Shown: positions 11,668 through 22,339 of the stretch, piece after piece
Layout: each line of letters opens with the position of its first letter
Position numbering within the stretch: the stretch's first letter is position 1
Source: Meghimatium bilineatum
Lineage: Eukaryota; Mollusca; Gastropoda; Stylommatophora; Philomycidae
Length of the DNA stretch: 64,000 nucleotides
Assembly: GCA_034231615.1 (NCBI GenBank)
Contig: CM067311.1
Coordinates: forward strand, 14,851,360 to 14,915,359
Reading direction: 5' to 3'
Notes under the pieces: model-generated
Databases searched by the model: none
Told to the model about the DNA's origin: nothing
What the model saw: the letters and a program-made list of their open reading frames with translations, nothing else
Made by a program: the position numbers and the translations under genes

Positions 11668-11965
11668 TTCTTCTTCTTCTGTGTTCGTTCTCAAACTTGT
11701 GCAGATTTAGCAAGATTCAGTCCTAAGAACGGAATGCGTTGAGTCTTAGTTGGCAAGGTAAATATATTTTAGCATCTCGGCCTAACACATCCGACTTCTG
11801 CATGGCTTCTAGATCACTTTAACGATACATCGGATAAAACTGCCAAGTCCGCTCCTAAACTTCCTTATCCACCCTCTTACGACATGCATAGAAGGTAAAC
11901 AGTGTGGCTATGCTTTGCTCTCCCCCCCCCCTTTACAGGCTCGTAAATACAGGGGCGTTTGCTAT
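11668..11965 (-). mobile_element. SINE-A copy, diverged
   Basis: Begins with the tail complement ttcttcttcttctgtgttcg and runs through acacatccgacttctgcatgg and tccttatccaccctcttacg to a poly-C-altered head near aatacaggggcg. Confidence 0.8.
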
Positions 11966-13060
11966 CCGTGTTTAAATTTTGCTTTAAAATGAACGGTGGG
12001 TTCTTTTGTGAATATTAACTAATTTATAAACATTGTCGCGTGAGGAAGGTCTGAAGATATCTGTATTAGCCTATCAGACCAACTACTATGCAACAATAAG
12101 ATCTCAGTAGAAGCCGTGTTGTGTTGGGATTTCCTTCTTATGGAAGCCTCCACATAACTTCACCTGTAAAATTGTTTCCCTTTGTTCTGCAACATTCTGA
12201 GAACTCAGCCTTGCACATTGCAGCGGGGTAGCCAAATGAGTTCCAGGTTTGACTATGACCTACCTGCGAACATGTACGTGGTGTACCGGCCATGAACAGG
12301 TAGCACATGAGGTGTGGTGAAATGAAATTAAGTGCACGGCGTGACGATTTCCTGGGAGAGACTAGCATCAGATAAATAGCTGTTAGCTCTACATAATTGC
12401 AGACACCCCCCTCCTCCTTGGAGAGCAGGAAGGCACAACCTGCTAGCACAACAATTCTAGTAACCATGTGTCCAGAGCTGGGTTGTTATGGGTATCTCTG
12501 ATAGGAAATAATGCTTCTCTGCTGTAACTCATGATTCAATTATGCATGCTTCGGAAAGCTGGAAAGTCATAAAACCTATACTTTTTTTAATGCGAAATTT
12601 ATCCGCTCTGTGAAGGAGTTCCTTGAGGTCCCAGGTTCAATCCACGGTTAGGACAGGCTTTTTTCTTTCGAAGGTACAATCAAAACCCTTTCTGTACATG
12701 TCGCGGCGTTGGCTATGGCAAATCGGCCTTTATTTCCACAGCCCATAGAAAATCTCCCTGCACTCCTTCACAGGAAAACATGCAGTAACGAAAGATTTCT
12801 GAAGGAGACCTCACATAGCATTGAACACCGCTGAGCACAGTAATCTGCAGGTAAAGTCAGGAACAGGGTAATGATTCGAAATAAAAATAGAATAAAGTTT
12901 TGCTAATCACTGGAGATTCACATAATAATACACAATTCGACGTTTCGACCACAAGGCCTTTATACAAATCTTTTGTAATCTGCCGAGTATGAAATAAAGC
13001 TCTGAAGAAATCACGCCATTGTAAATACAAAGTAAGAACTAATCGCTCGGAGAATTCTTT
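11966..13060. other. No recognisable gene
   Basis: Includes a reverse-strand 109-aa frame (12,138-12,467) with no recognisable domain and an isolated B-box-like GGTTCAATCC near 12,645. Nothing here is supported as a gene. Confidence 0.4.
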
Positions 13061-13077
13061 GGGATTGAGCAGCAGCA

Positions 13078-13262
13078 CCTACAACAACAACAACAACATC
13101 AGCAATATTAACAACAGCAGGAATATTAACAATAACAGCAACACCATCAACAGCAATATCAACATAAACAGCAATATCAGCAACATCAACATAAACAGCA
13201 ATATCAACAGCAGCAACAGCAGCAGCAACAACAACCGCAGCAGCGATACAGACAACAGCTAT
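13078..13262. repeat. AAC/AGC-rich microsatellite
   Basis: Degenerate (AAC)n, (AGC)n and (AAT)n runs. They create an Asn/Ser-rich open frame that is not a gene. It abuts the 3' side of the minus-strand repeat fragment at 13,285. Confidence 0.85.
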
Positions 13263-13284
13263 TCCTTCATCCGTGAATAAAAAT

Positions 13285-13640
13285 GTCCCTTTATTTGTTA
13301 GTTAGTCGTTGGATCATCGTCATTGCACTCTGGACAAGTCCATATGTGCTCAGATCTTCCCTTGAGTGTATCCGCCATTACACGTTGACTGACGGTCCAA
13401 GTTAGTCGTTGATTGACCATCATTCTTTCTCGCCCACGTAAACTCTCGTCCCCTCTTTCTCGTAAACTCTCCTTTCTAGCGACACCACATTTCAAACCTT
13501 TATTTGTACGTTTACGGTAATAACTGTGGCTTACTGTTAAACGTTTACTATGGCTTTTTGAAGAGACACAATGACCCTTCGGAGTACCGCCTATATTGAG
13601 CACATGACCCTCTTGTGTCAATATTTGTGAAGTCACAAAT
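13285..13640 (-). mobile_element. Dispersed-element coding fragment with a CPxC zinc-binding end, copy 1
   Basis: The minus-strand frame ends KCGVARKES, then RMMVNQRLTWTVSQRVMADT, then WTCPECNDDDPTTN. A second copy at 62,760-63,115 shares KCGVAR, RMMVN, VMADTLK.RSE and WTCP.C..DDPTTN, so this is a protein-coding repeat, not a unique gene. The spaced cysteines suggest a zinc-binding end. I suspect a first-ORF protein of a LINE, but have no sequence proof of that. Confidence 0.6.
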
Positions 13641-14286
13641 CTGAGCTATATTTGTCAACAGCTTGTACTAGTCTGGCTTACTGTCAGCCATGTAAGTGGT
13701 TTCTCCTCCATTTTGTTAAGTAAGCTTTTCTAATCGTGATATAAGGGCATATTTCCGATTGTGTAGACAATTTATAAACGAGCATGCAGATTATTGTCAA
13801 GTTCTTTTTCTGAATAATAATGTGCGCAGATCATGTGAGCATCGTCACTTATCTTGGCTGATGCTACTGATCGTTGGCCACTTTGCGGGTATTTTCTGTT
13901 GCCAGCCAAATAAAAGTAAGGAAAGGGTCGATTAATCTAAGATAAGTGACGCCATTTGATACCTGCGAAAAGTACGTTCTCCTTAGTCACCTCGTCGGAC
14001 ATGCGTGGCAGATAACAATGTCATCATTCTTTGCTTCACAGGCGAGGTACCTTATTCACTTGCAACCGCAGGCAGTCATGTATCTGGACTGTTCAGAAAG
14101 CAATGACAACCTACTTAAGGTTGATATTACCTGCAAAGTCACCACATCAAAGGGAAAAAATGCTATGTTAAAAATCTATTTGGAATATGATATTTAGTCC
14201 GCAACCTTTTTGTCTTTCCAGACGATAGTATTATTTTTGAGTTTCGTTTATTGACTGCTACTGTACACTCTATTTACAGCATATTT

Positions 14287-14985
14287 TTTTAGTCATATGC
14301 TCTGTCATCCTGGACTGTCTATGCGAGACACGCTCGACAGCTTAATTCTTCTCATTTTCGGTGCCTTCGAAACCTCATGGGAGTACGTTGGCACAATCGT
14401 GTACCAGATACAGAAATTCTTCAGAAGTCCCGTATGCAAAGCATCCATGCAATGCTGACTAGGTCCCAACTCCTCTGGACTGGGCACATCATCCGTATGC
14501 CAGACAAGCGTCTTCCAAAGAGATTATTCTATGGGGAGCTATGCGAAGGTAACGTTCAAGTGGAGGGCAGAAAAAGTGCTTGTAGGATTACCTAAAAAGC
14601 TCTCTCAAGCACTGCAGCATCGATCCTAGCTCCTGGAAGACTACAGCACTTGACCGCTCAGCCTGGCACACCCAGATCACTGCTGGCATCACGAAATTTG
14701 AAAAAGAAAGAACACTGCGGGCAATCCACAAGCGCAAAGAAGTGGAACGACAAATCTGTAAATTCTCCTACCCCGAACCTTCAGCACTCCTGCATGCACT
14801 GCAATAGAACTTTCCGTGCTCGAATCGGACCCATCAGGTATCTACGAACTCACAAACCAAATTAATTAACTACCAATTTTAATTATTATTTATTTTTTTT
14901 ATTTTTATTTTCCATCGCATTTAATGTTGTTCATGTCATGCTCATCTTCGCTTGCGAAGGAGGAACACCATCATCATCATATTTT
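14287..14985 (+). mobile_element. LINE C-terminal region with terminal zinc finger and (CAT)n tail
   Basis: Reads as the end of a non-LTR retrotransposon polyprotein: VRWHNRVPDTEIL, GHIIRMPDKRLPKRLFYGEL, and a final CMHCNRTFRARIG...H zinc finger, closing at 14,865. At least one stop (after SACRIT, near 14,595) and frame changes show it is inactive. The 3' untranslated part contains cttcgcttgcgaag, able to form a short hairpin, followed by CATCATCATCAT. The same 3' end, truncated, recurs at 40,400-40,478. A related but separate copy lies at 21,040-22,100. Confidence 0.85.
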
Positions 14986-14989
14986 TTTC

Positions 14990-15545
14990 GAAATTTGTTC
15001 TAGCTCCAATTACCCTTTGAAACAAACATGGTGTGAAAGAATCAACATCTTATTGGCCCAGTAGTTTCCTAGATTAAGACGGGCGTTAGTCTATCAATGA
15101 CACCTACAGTTTCTCTCATTATCACAGATAGCCTGTGGCGCCCTTTGTCTACGCCAAGTCACAAGGACTGATAACTCGTAACTGTCATATGATTTCATTC
15201 CCAAACACATTAAGGCCAGGGATGGAGAAATATCACAACACAACACAACTTTGCTGAAATACAGAGATAATGTGTTTACCCTTGCAGCATGTCTCTCTCT
15301 CTCCCTCTCTCTGTGCCTACTTTGTTAACTCCAAAGAGTAGGTAGCATCAATACATTTGTAACAAGGCAGCTGTGGGTGTTACCGGATAAACAGAGCTGT
15401 ACTTTATCTGTCAGCATATCGTTGCTCCCAAATTTGACCAGCTGCCAACCAAGGCTAAGGGTCTGGTTTGTTCTGCCACACAATTTGGGTTTAGGTTTAA
15501 TTTTCTCATCACACTTAATGCTTATATATTCGTACTTGTGCTCCT
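14990..15545. other. No recognisable feature
   Basis: No open frame of note; a short CT-rich run occurs near 15,293-15,312. Confidence 0.4.
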
Positions 15546-15551
15546 AAGACT

Positions 15552-16592
15552 TTGACACAATGTGGGTTGATAGGTCACCCGAAGACACAATGTGGGTTGA
15601 TAGGACATCCGAAGACACAATGTGCGTTGATAGGACACCCGAAGACACAATGTGGGTTGATAGGACACCCGAAGACACAATGTGGGTTGATAGGACACCC
15701 GAAGACACAATGTGGGTTGATAGGACACCCGAAGACACAATGTGGGTTGATAGGACACCCGAAGACACAATGTGGGTTGATAGGACACCCGAAGACACAA
15801 TGTGGGTTGATAGGACACCCGAAGACACAATGTGGTTTGATAGGACACCCGAAGACACAATGTGGGTTGATAGGACACCCGAAGACACAATATAGGTTGA
15901 TAGGACACCCGAAGACACAATGTGGGTTGATAGGACATCCGAAGACACAATGTGCGTTGATAGGACACCCGAAGACACAATGTGGGTTGATAGGTCACCC
16001 GAAGACACAATGTGGGTTGATAGGTCACCCGAAGACACAATGTGGGTTGATAGGTCACCCGAAGACACAATGTGGGTTGATAGGACACCCGAAGACACAA
16101 TGTGGGTTGATAGGACACCCGAAGACACAATGTGGGTTGATAGGACACCCGAAGACACAATGTGGTTTGCTAGGACACCCGAAGACACAATGTGGGTTGA
16201 TAGGACACCCGAAGACACAATGTGCGTTGATAGGACACCCGAAGACACAATGTGGTTTGCTAGGACACCCGAAGACACAATCTGGGTTGATGGGACACCC
16301 GAAGACACAATGTGGGTTGATAGGACACCCAAAGACACAATGTGGGTTGATATGACACCCGAAGACACAATGTGGTTTGATAGGTCACCCGAAGACACAA
16401 TGTGGGTTGATAGGTCACCCGAAGACACAATGTGGGTTGATAGGACACCCGAAGACACAATGTGGGTTGATAGGACACCCGAAGACACAATGTGGGTTGA
16501 TAGGACACCCAAAGACACAATGTGGGTTGATATGACACCCGAAGACATAATGTGGGTTGATAGGACACCCGAAAACATAATGTGGGTTGCTA
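15552..16592. repeat. 30-bp minisatellite, about 35 copies
   Basis: The unit is acaatgtgggttgataggac followed by acccgaagac. Recurrent variants (tgtgcgttga, ggtcaccc, tgtggtttgc, acccaaag, tatgacaccc) appear in the same order in separate blocks, which shows higher-order duplication. The 30-bp period lacks stops in most frames, so long frames exist on both strands (up to 344 aa). All are products of the array. Confidence 0.97.
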
Positions 16593-16668
16593 GGATAGGT
16601 AGACGCTACCCAATTTACTGCGTTAACAGATACATATTGTTCCGACTATTGTCATATGGTAGTCAGCT

Positions 16669-16957
16669 ATGATCAGCGGTGCATTGATGGGAAAGATCAT
16701 GCATGGGAACATCATACTATGATCAGCGGTGCATTGATGGGAAAGATCATGCATGGGAACATCATACTATGATCAGCGGTGCATTGATGGGAAAGATCAT
16801 GCATGGGAACATCATACTATGATCAACGTTGCATTGATGGGAAAGATCAGGCGTGGGAACATCATACTATGATCAGCGGTGCATTGATGGGAAAGATCAT
16901 GCATGGGAACATCATACTATGATCAGCGGTGCATTGATGGGAAAGATCAGGAATGAT
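16669..16957. repeat. 50-bp minisatellite, 6 copies
   Basis: The unit begins atgatcagcggtgcattgat and continues gggaaagatcatgcatggga then acatcatact. Copy 4 differs by gatcaacgtt and caggcgtggg. Confidence 0.93.
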
Positions 16958-17620
16958 TAAGTGTAAAGTGAAATTCGAAAGCGATAAGAAATAATTCAAG
17001 GGTCATGTAAAGACACAGTGATACAAGTGTGTCTGTGATTTCTTATATATAATGTGAAATACTCTGTGGCTCTGATTAGACCTGTGAGTCACATCCATCA
17101 CCATCTTGAATCGTAGATTATATTTCTTACTGTCTATCGTATTCTAGCGTGGTATCGTGAGTTTCTTGGCATTGCATACGTCTCAGTAGTAGCCATTGCT
17201 TTCTGATCCGGTTCTCGTCGCTTATAGGTTACTGTCCTCGATGCGACCCCAATATTTCAAACTCCCGCCTTCGAAGCTGCTGTAGATAACACGAACTTTC
17301 ACCGTCTCCGCCAGCAGTTGTGTGTACATTAGGGGAGAACGTCCCCTTGTTGAGTAGCTTCACGTAGTATAGCCGGCTTACAAACATCGTTGCTCCGGGG
17401 TTGGCGCTGCTGTACACAAGCAGACACGTGAAGCCATACGTGAGCTTCCATGAGGAGTGGGGAAAACAAATAGGATCCTGGCCTTTCCTAGCTGAAGTAG
17501 CTGCCACTTATCGTGAGGTGCTATCTCTTACACACTTCTGGCCTACCCCCCCCCCCCTAAAAATGGTTGCATATCCTATTCATGACGTAGCCATCAACTC
17601 AGAATTTTGTAGTTGTAGTA
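16958..17620. other. No recognisable gene
   Basis: Two partly overlapping frames of about 92 aa occur on opposite strands (17,229-17,507 and 17,401-17,682). Neither shows a domain or splice context. Confidence 0.4.
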
Positions 17621-17627
17621 TTTTTCT

Positions 17628-17690
17628 AGGCAGTGGGTTGATAGGCACAAAGTGGGTTGATAGGACACCCGAAGTGGGTTGATATTTTTC
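17628..17690. repeat. Stray copies of the 30-bp minisatellite unit
   Basis: gtgggttgatagg occurs twice and ataggacacccgaagtgggttgat once, about 1 kb downstream of the main array. Confidence 0.85.
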
Positions 17691-17783
17691 TGACCTTGCA
17701 TCTGTATGTATTACAATAGGATGTGAGGTCCTGTCCAATTTTAACAGTTTCTCTGCAGCTGTACAAATAGCTTTGACTTCAGA
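17686..17783 (-). mobile_element. RNase H LINE fragment, short copy
   Basis: Nearly identical to 18,888-18,985: tgaccttgcatctgtatgta, then ggtcctgtccaattttaaca. It encodes the KLLKLDRTSDPIVIHTDAR-like segment on the minus strand. Confidence 0.85.
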
Positions 17784-17799
17784 GTCCTATTCTTCTGCC

Positions 17800-17925
17800 T
17801 AGAAATACGTTCAGTAGTTTGCCATTTTTCTGAACGGTCCGGATGCACAACTGCCTGTGGCAGTATTCGAACCCGCTACCTTGACCACCACAGATGTGAC
17901 TACCACGCTGCCAGAGTCGGACACC
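17800..17925 (-). mobile_element. tRNA-derived SINE head
   Basis: The minus strand carries TGGCAGCGTGG (17,903-17,913), close to the polymerase III A box, and GGTTCGAATAC (17,863-17,873), nearly a perfect B box, at normal tRNA spacing. The surrounding sequence does not fold as a usable tRNA, so this is a SINE head and not a tRNA gene. Confidence 0.6.
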
Positions 17926-17981
17926 TCCCACATATAGCACACCAATAATATTATGGTCTGAAACGACGAAAATGTGCCTAC

Positions 17982-18321
17982 TCATCATCATTAAGTGCCG
18001 TCTCCGCAACGAAGGTTGGCTGCAACGGATCTCCAACATCCCCTGTCTCTTGTCTTGGTGTGGTGGTGCACTCTGCTAGACTGTAACCTGTCCATAGTGT
18101 GATGTTACTCTCCCACTTGTATCTCTGCCTACCTCTTCTCATCTTCCTTTGACTTTGCCCTCAAGTAAGGTCTTCAATAAGGTGCCATGTCTTTTAATGT
18201 GACCAAAATATTTTATTTGCCTGATCTTTATTTCTCTTAGTAGTTCTTTCTTCATATTAAGTGTCTTTAGCACCTCTGTATTTGTTTTCTTGTCTTTTCA
18301 TGATGTTCTCCCTATTCTTCT
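17982..18321 (-). mobile_element. LINE C-terminal end, (GAT)n-tail family, distal part
   Basis: The reverse complement of this stretch matches the fragments at position 1 and 45,800: AGAATAGGGAGAACATCATG, then GTCACATTAAAAGACATGGC, then the RYKWES and GYSLAE regions, ending in AATGATGATGAG. It is separated from its upstream part (18,992-19,300) by the inserted RNase H LINE. Confidence 0.85.
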
Positions 18322-18980
18322 TCTTCTTCTTTCGTTCGCTAATAATGTCTATATCTGCAGTGTTGTTTCTTGTATAAATTGGACAGTGTTTTCCATTTCT
18401 TGTTTTGTACCATACAGTTTAATATTCATTGGTGTATCAGAAGGCCAGTATGTGCATCTTAATGTGTCATAGTTTGCATATTCTTGAAGGATATGTTCTG
18501 AAGTCTGGTTGGCTTGTCCACAATTACACTTTGCTGTTGTGTCAATTTTAAATTCTGTATACATATGGCTGTTTAGTCTATTGTGTTCAATTCTGAGTCG
18601 AAATATGATGACCTGTTCTTGTCTGTTAAGTAGGTGGTAGTCGTCCCGTGGAGGTAAGTTAGGCTTTCGTTGTACCTTTATCATGGATTTCTTTTGGTGA
18701 TAGCTGACTGGTACATCTGGTTGCTGCATGTTAGCACCTTCCTTGGCGAGTTGATCAGCTCTCTCATTTCCAGCTATTCCACAGTGTGATGGAATCCATT
18801 GCAGTATAACTCTACACCTATTTTGTACTATGGACAATACCTCTTTTAACTCTGAAAGTTTATTGGATTGTAGTGTCTCTAGTACTGACCTTGCATCTGT
18901 ATGTATTACAATAGGATCTGAGGTCCTGTCCAATTTTAACAGTTTCTCTGCAGCTGTACAAATAGATTTGACTTCAGAGT
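18322..18980 (-). mobile_element. LINE with RNase H domain, 5'-truncated, nested insertion
   Basis: The open frame 18,349-18,933 (194 aa, minus strand) is the RNase H domain and C-terminus of a non-LTR retrotransposon. IHTDARSVLETLQ carries a catalytic Asp, LQWIPSHCGIAGNERADQLA is the HxxxxGNExAD motif, and a CNCGQ...SEHIL knuckle follows. This arrangement is typical of I/Jockey-group LINEs. After the stop come about 15 bases and then GCGAACGAAAGAAGAAGAAGAA, its 3' tail. It sits inside another LINE, whose two halves resume at 18,321 and 18,981. CCTATTCTTCT flanks it at 18,311-18,321 and 18,981-18,991, but the short copy at 17,686 carries the same 11 bases, so this may be shared sequence rather than a true target duplication. 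Confidence 0.88.
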
Positions 18981-18991
18981 CCTATTCTTCT

Positions 18992-19300
18992 ATATACCCA
19001 CATCTCAAAGGCATCAATTCTGTCTTCTAATTGTTTATTTAGTGTCCATGTTTCTGAGCCATACATTAATATAGAGTAGATATAGCATTTTATAATTCTC
19101 ATTTTTAATTTGTTTGTAATTTGTTTAGATGTTAATATTTTCCTCATGTCATTGAAGGTACATTTAGCCATTCCTATTCTCCTTTTAACTTCTGTTTCAC
19201 ATCTGCCATCATTTGTGACTATGTGTCCAAGATAATGATAATGTTTTACTTGTTGTAGTTTCTCTCCCTGTATGTTTATGTTTAGCTCTTGTTGTTCTGT
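18992..19300 (-). mobile_element. LINE reverse-transcriptase C-terminal part, (GAT)n-tail family, proximal part
   Basis: The minus-strand frame reads TSKQITNKLKMRIIKCYIYS, then GSETWTLNKQLEDRIDAFEM, then WVYRR. This is the standard segment after the reverse-transcriptase palm. It continues at 18,321 once the nested insertion is removed. Confidence 0.88.
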
Positions 19301-20180
19301 CTACTACTTGCCTGTAATACCGAGGTGGTGTTACTGACTCATGCACAGGCAGGCTGTACCACAGTTAACTGGCAATGTTACCACTGAGTTATCAGAAATA
19401 ACATCAGATCGCACTGTTAAAAAACCCAGATAACACCGGACCATATAATTCAATATCAATAAGGCCAGGGGAGTAGGTAATATACGGAAAAAATGTCATT
19501 GCCCCATTTTCTCATGCAATTTCATCGTTATCATGAGGCTCTGTAAGCCACTGTGAGCTACAAAAAAAAAACAGTGAGTTTTATTAAGGAGACAGAATTC
19601 CAGATATAGACATGTTTCTAGTGAACGAAAGAAGAAGAAAAATCGTTATCATGAGACTTTTCATAAACCAGTGTTTGAAAGTCTGTAGTATTTACCAGTA
19701 TTTTGGCTATCAATTATTGAGATTCCTGCAAAAAAATATAGATTAGTCCATATTTGATCTAAATAACCTCACACCGAGTCCAAAACTTCAAATGTAGTGG
19801 AAAAACTCCAGTTGTGGCATCGCTGTTCATGAGTCACCGTCGATCTATCTTGGTGACAGTTGCTCTAGGCGGCAACTTATTGTTAGAGTTCAAGGTTGTA
19901 GCTTTACTGCTTCCGTCTAAACTAGTTTTTCTCAAATGCCACACCGCTTTTGTATAGATTATATACGCAGGCGTTCTTTCACCCACCATATTCCCATATT
20001 GTTATTTTGTTATTATATATTATTATATGAATTTTTTAAATAATGTTGCGCATGATACCGAACAGATAAAACATTATGAAGTTATCCACATAGGGGTCTC
20101 ACTAAAAAAGCTGAACATTGACACTAAAGATTTAAAAATTAAGTGATCGGAAGACTGCATACAATGGTGTGTTTGTTCGC
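19301..20180. other. Mostly unrecognised; contains one LINE 3' tail
   Basis: Around 19,590-19,645 (+ strand) the sequence attccagatatagacatg followed by gtgaacgaaagaagaagaaa matches the 3' end of the RNase H LINE at 18.3 kb, so a 5'-truncated copy of about 55 bp lies here. Nothing else is recognised. Confidence 0.6.
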
Positions 20181-20269
20181 CTCCTTTCTTGATGAAGACC
20201 TTTTTGTCCACACGTCCATCCTGTGTATTGCTCAACGTAAAAGTTATATCTCACACTTTTATACTCAGT

Positions 20270-20600
20270 AAAGATATACGATTAAGAAAGAACATATGTT
20301 CACAACAAACAACAGCTTTACTAGTGAACGATCAAACTGAATCCTTTCAACAAATAAAACAAGGTGTGAGACAAGGATGCACTTTTGTGAGACATGTTCT
20401 CTATATACGACGTAAACATGTTACAAGCAAGCGATAATGCTCCCAGAACATTGGTGGATGGGCATAACATGTTTTTAAAACTTGAGATATGAAGATGACA
20501 TTGTTCTTATTGGCAAATTTGAGAAAGACTACAAGAGCTAATCAACATAGTGACAGCCAAAAGCAATGACTAAGACCTTTTCTTAAATAATAGAAAGTCA
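20270..20600 (+). mobile_element. LINE reverse-transcriptase fragment
   Basis: Decayed reverse-transcriptase motifs on the plus strand: QIKQGVRQGC (the KGVRQGC block), then a LRYEDDIVLIG segment corresponding to the catalytic YADD box with Ala replaced by Glu, then TAKSND-like and RKSEVV sequence. Stops occur between them. Confidence 0.8.
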
Positions 20601-20852
20601 GAAGTTGTTATATAAAGAAGTCAGAAGTTGTTATATAAAGAAGTCAGAAGTTGTTATATAAAGAAGTCAGAAGTTGTTATATAAAGAAGTCAGAAGTTGT
20701 TATATAAAGAAGTCAGAATGTGTTTTATAAAGAAGTCAGAAGTTGTTATATAAAGAAGTCAGAAGGTGTTTTATAAAGAAGTCAGAAGGTGTTTTATAAA
20801 GAAGTCAGAAGGTGTTTTATAAAGAAGTCAAAAGGTGTTTTATGTAAGAAAC
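20588..20852. repeat. 23-bp minisatellite, 11 copies, grown from LINE coding sequence
   Basis: The unit is agaagtcagaagttgttatataa, with a gtgttttataa variant in later copies. The first copy is the RT codons for K-S-E-V-V, so the array arose by local expansion inside the LINE fragment. Confidence 0.9.
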
Positions 20853-20864
20853 ACAATCCTCCAG

Positions 20865-20943
20865 CATAAAAGTTCAAAGTGAATGACGCAATACTAAGTC
20901 AGGTCCGTTTTTAATGTTGCGTCATTCACTTCGAACTTTTATG
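20865..20943. repeat. 26-bp inverted repeat (hairpin)
   Basis: Left arm 20,865-20,890 and right arm 20,918-20,943 pair over 26 bases with a single mismatch, around a 27-base loop. It lies between two parts of LINE coding sequence. Confidence 0.85.
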
Positions 20944-22100
20944 GAAAAGTTAAACGGTTTCACATACTTTCAGATATGCAACAAGCATAAATTGTATAAA
21001 CTCAAATGGAACTGCCAACCCTGAAATAATCATCGAGGCAAATTCTCTACTGCCCATCGCATGAAAGATATTTGCTAGAATTCTTTTGAACTGTCTTAGT
21101 GAAGGATTATTACCCAAAAGACAATGTTATTTCAGAAAATAACGTGGAACAACTGATATGGTCGTTGCTGAAAGAAAGCTTCAAGAACAGCATTGTGACT
21201 TGTACATAGTATTCGTAGACTTAACAAAAGCAGTCGATGCAGTAAGTAGAGATGGTCTGTCGAGGATTATTTTAGATAAATATGGTTTTCTACAGAAATT
21301 TATCACAAAGGTGTAGATGGCATAGAAATGGCACTAACCTCCATACTAAGTGCTTCCAGTGCTGCTATATACCCTAGTGAAACATAGACTGTGTAGATAT
21401 GGTAAATGAGAAGCTCAATTACTTTCACATAACTTGCTTCGGAAAAGTTATGAACATCAGATGGGAAGCCCTTGGCTCCGGACACCATTTTCTTTAAGAG
21501 ATTTGGTATTTCTAAAATTGACACTATTCTGATGCAGACACAGATTCGCTGGGCAGGTCATGTGGAGCGTATGCTAGACCATCACCTGCCAAAGACACTT
21601 ATTTATGGTGAGTTGCAGAAAGACTCCGAAAGATATGTTCTCCGGGTTGACAAAGTAATATCTACAATGAGTCGCCAAAAACTTCACTGAAAATCTTTGA
21701 AATATACCAAGATGCATGCGAAGAACTTGTACAAAACTTCGTGGCGTTATAAAATAAAATAAAAAGGCGCAGCATCTTATTAAACGATGAGAAATGCTAG
21801 AGCAGAGCAGTGAATGCGAAAACGGATGTACTGGGCTGTAATACGCAAAATAACGCAGCTGCTGTAAAACCAGCAGCAACGTACTTCACGCTCCCTGTGG
21901 AAAGTGCATGAACTTTCGTGCTGGTTATCAGAGGCCGAACGCAGAAGAAGAAAAACAGCAGAGGGTAGCTAGAAAGTCACGGGTATATCAAAATTCATTT
22001 ATATTGGTCATCACTTGCCGGAACTGTCCAAGGACAATTACGGACAGAATAGGGCTTAATAGTCATCAACGGACTCATAGTCAAGGACGTAACTCTAACT
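20944..22100 (+). mobile_element. LINE reverse-transcriptase pseudogene with terminal zinc finger
   Basis: Fragments in shifting frames: a KIFARILLNCLSEGLLP block, RGTTDMVVAERKLQEQHCDL, then YIVFVDLTKAVDAVSRDGL (the motif-A Asp). A deletion follows. The C-terminal RWAGHVERMLDHHLPKTLIY segment and a CRNC...H zinc finger (frame 21,908-22,102) close the copy. Many stops occur, so it is inactive. Embedded at 21,825-21,950 is a SINE-B-like segment ending cgaacgcagaagaag. Confidence 0.82.
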
Positions 22101-22339
22101 GAATTTCAAAAGAGAATGTAAACAAATGGTAACTATCAGTGATAGTATCACTTGTAATGTACAAACAGCAACAAAACAGGTTTGTTGTTTTCATTTCAAG
22201 CTCCAAATTCAAGTATTTAGGAGCAACGATACGATCGGATGGAAGAAGAAGACATATGGTGTACACATAGAACAACATCATCATCGGGTATCACATGCTG
22301 AACAGGATGTAGCAGTCATCACAGCCTTTGGAAACTTCT

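Noticed and set aside
12601-12665. tRNA gene suggested by GGTTCAATCC
   Set aside because: No A box at the right distance and no cloverleaf could be drawn.
13059-13280. Asn/Ser-rich 73-aa protein
   Set aside because: It is a translated AAC/AGC microsatellite.
15522-16672. Open frames of up to 344 aa on both strands
   Set aside because: Same cause in the 30-bp array; there is no start context, domain or codon signal.
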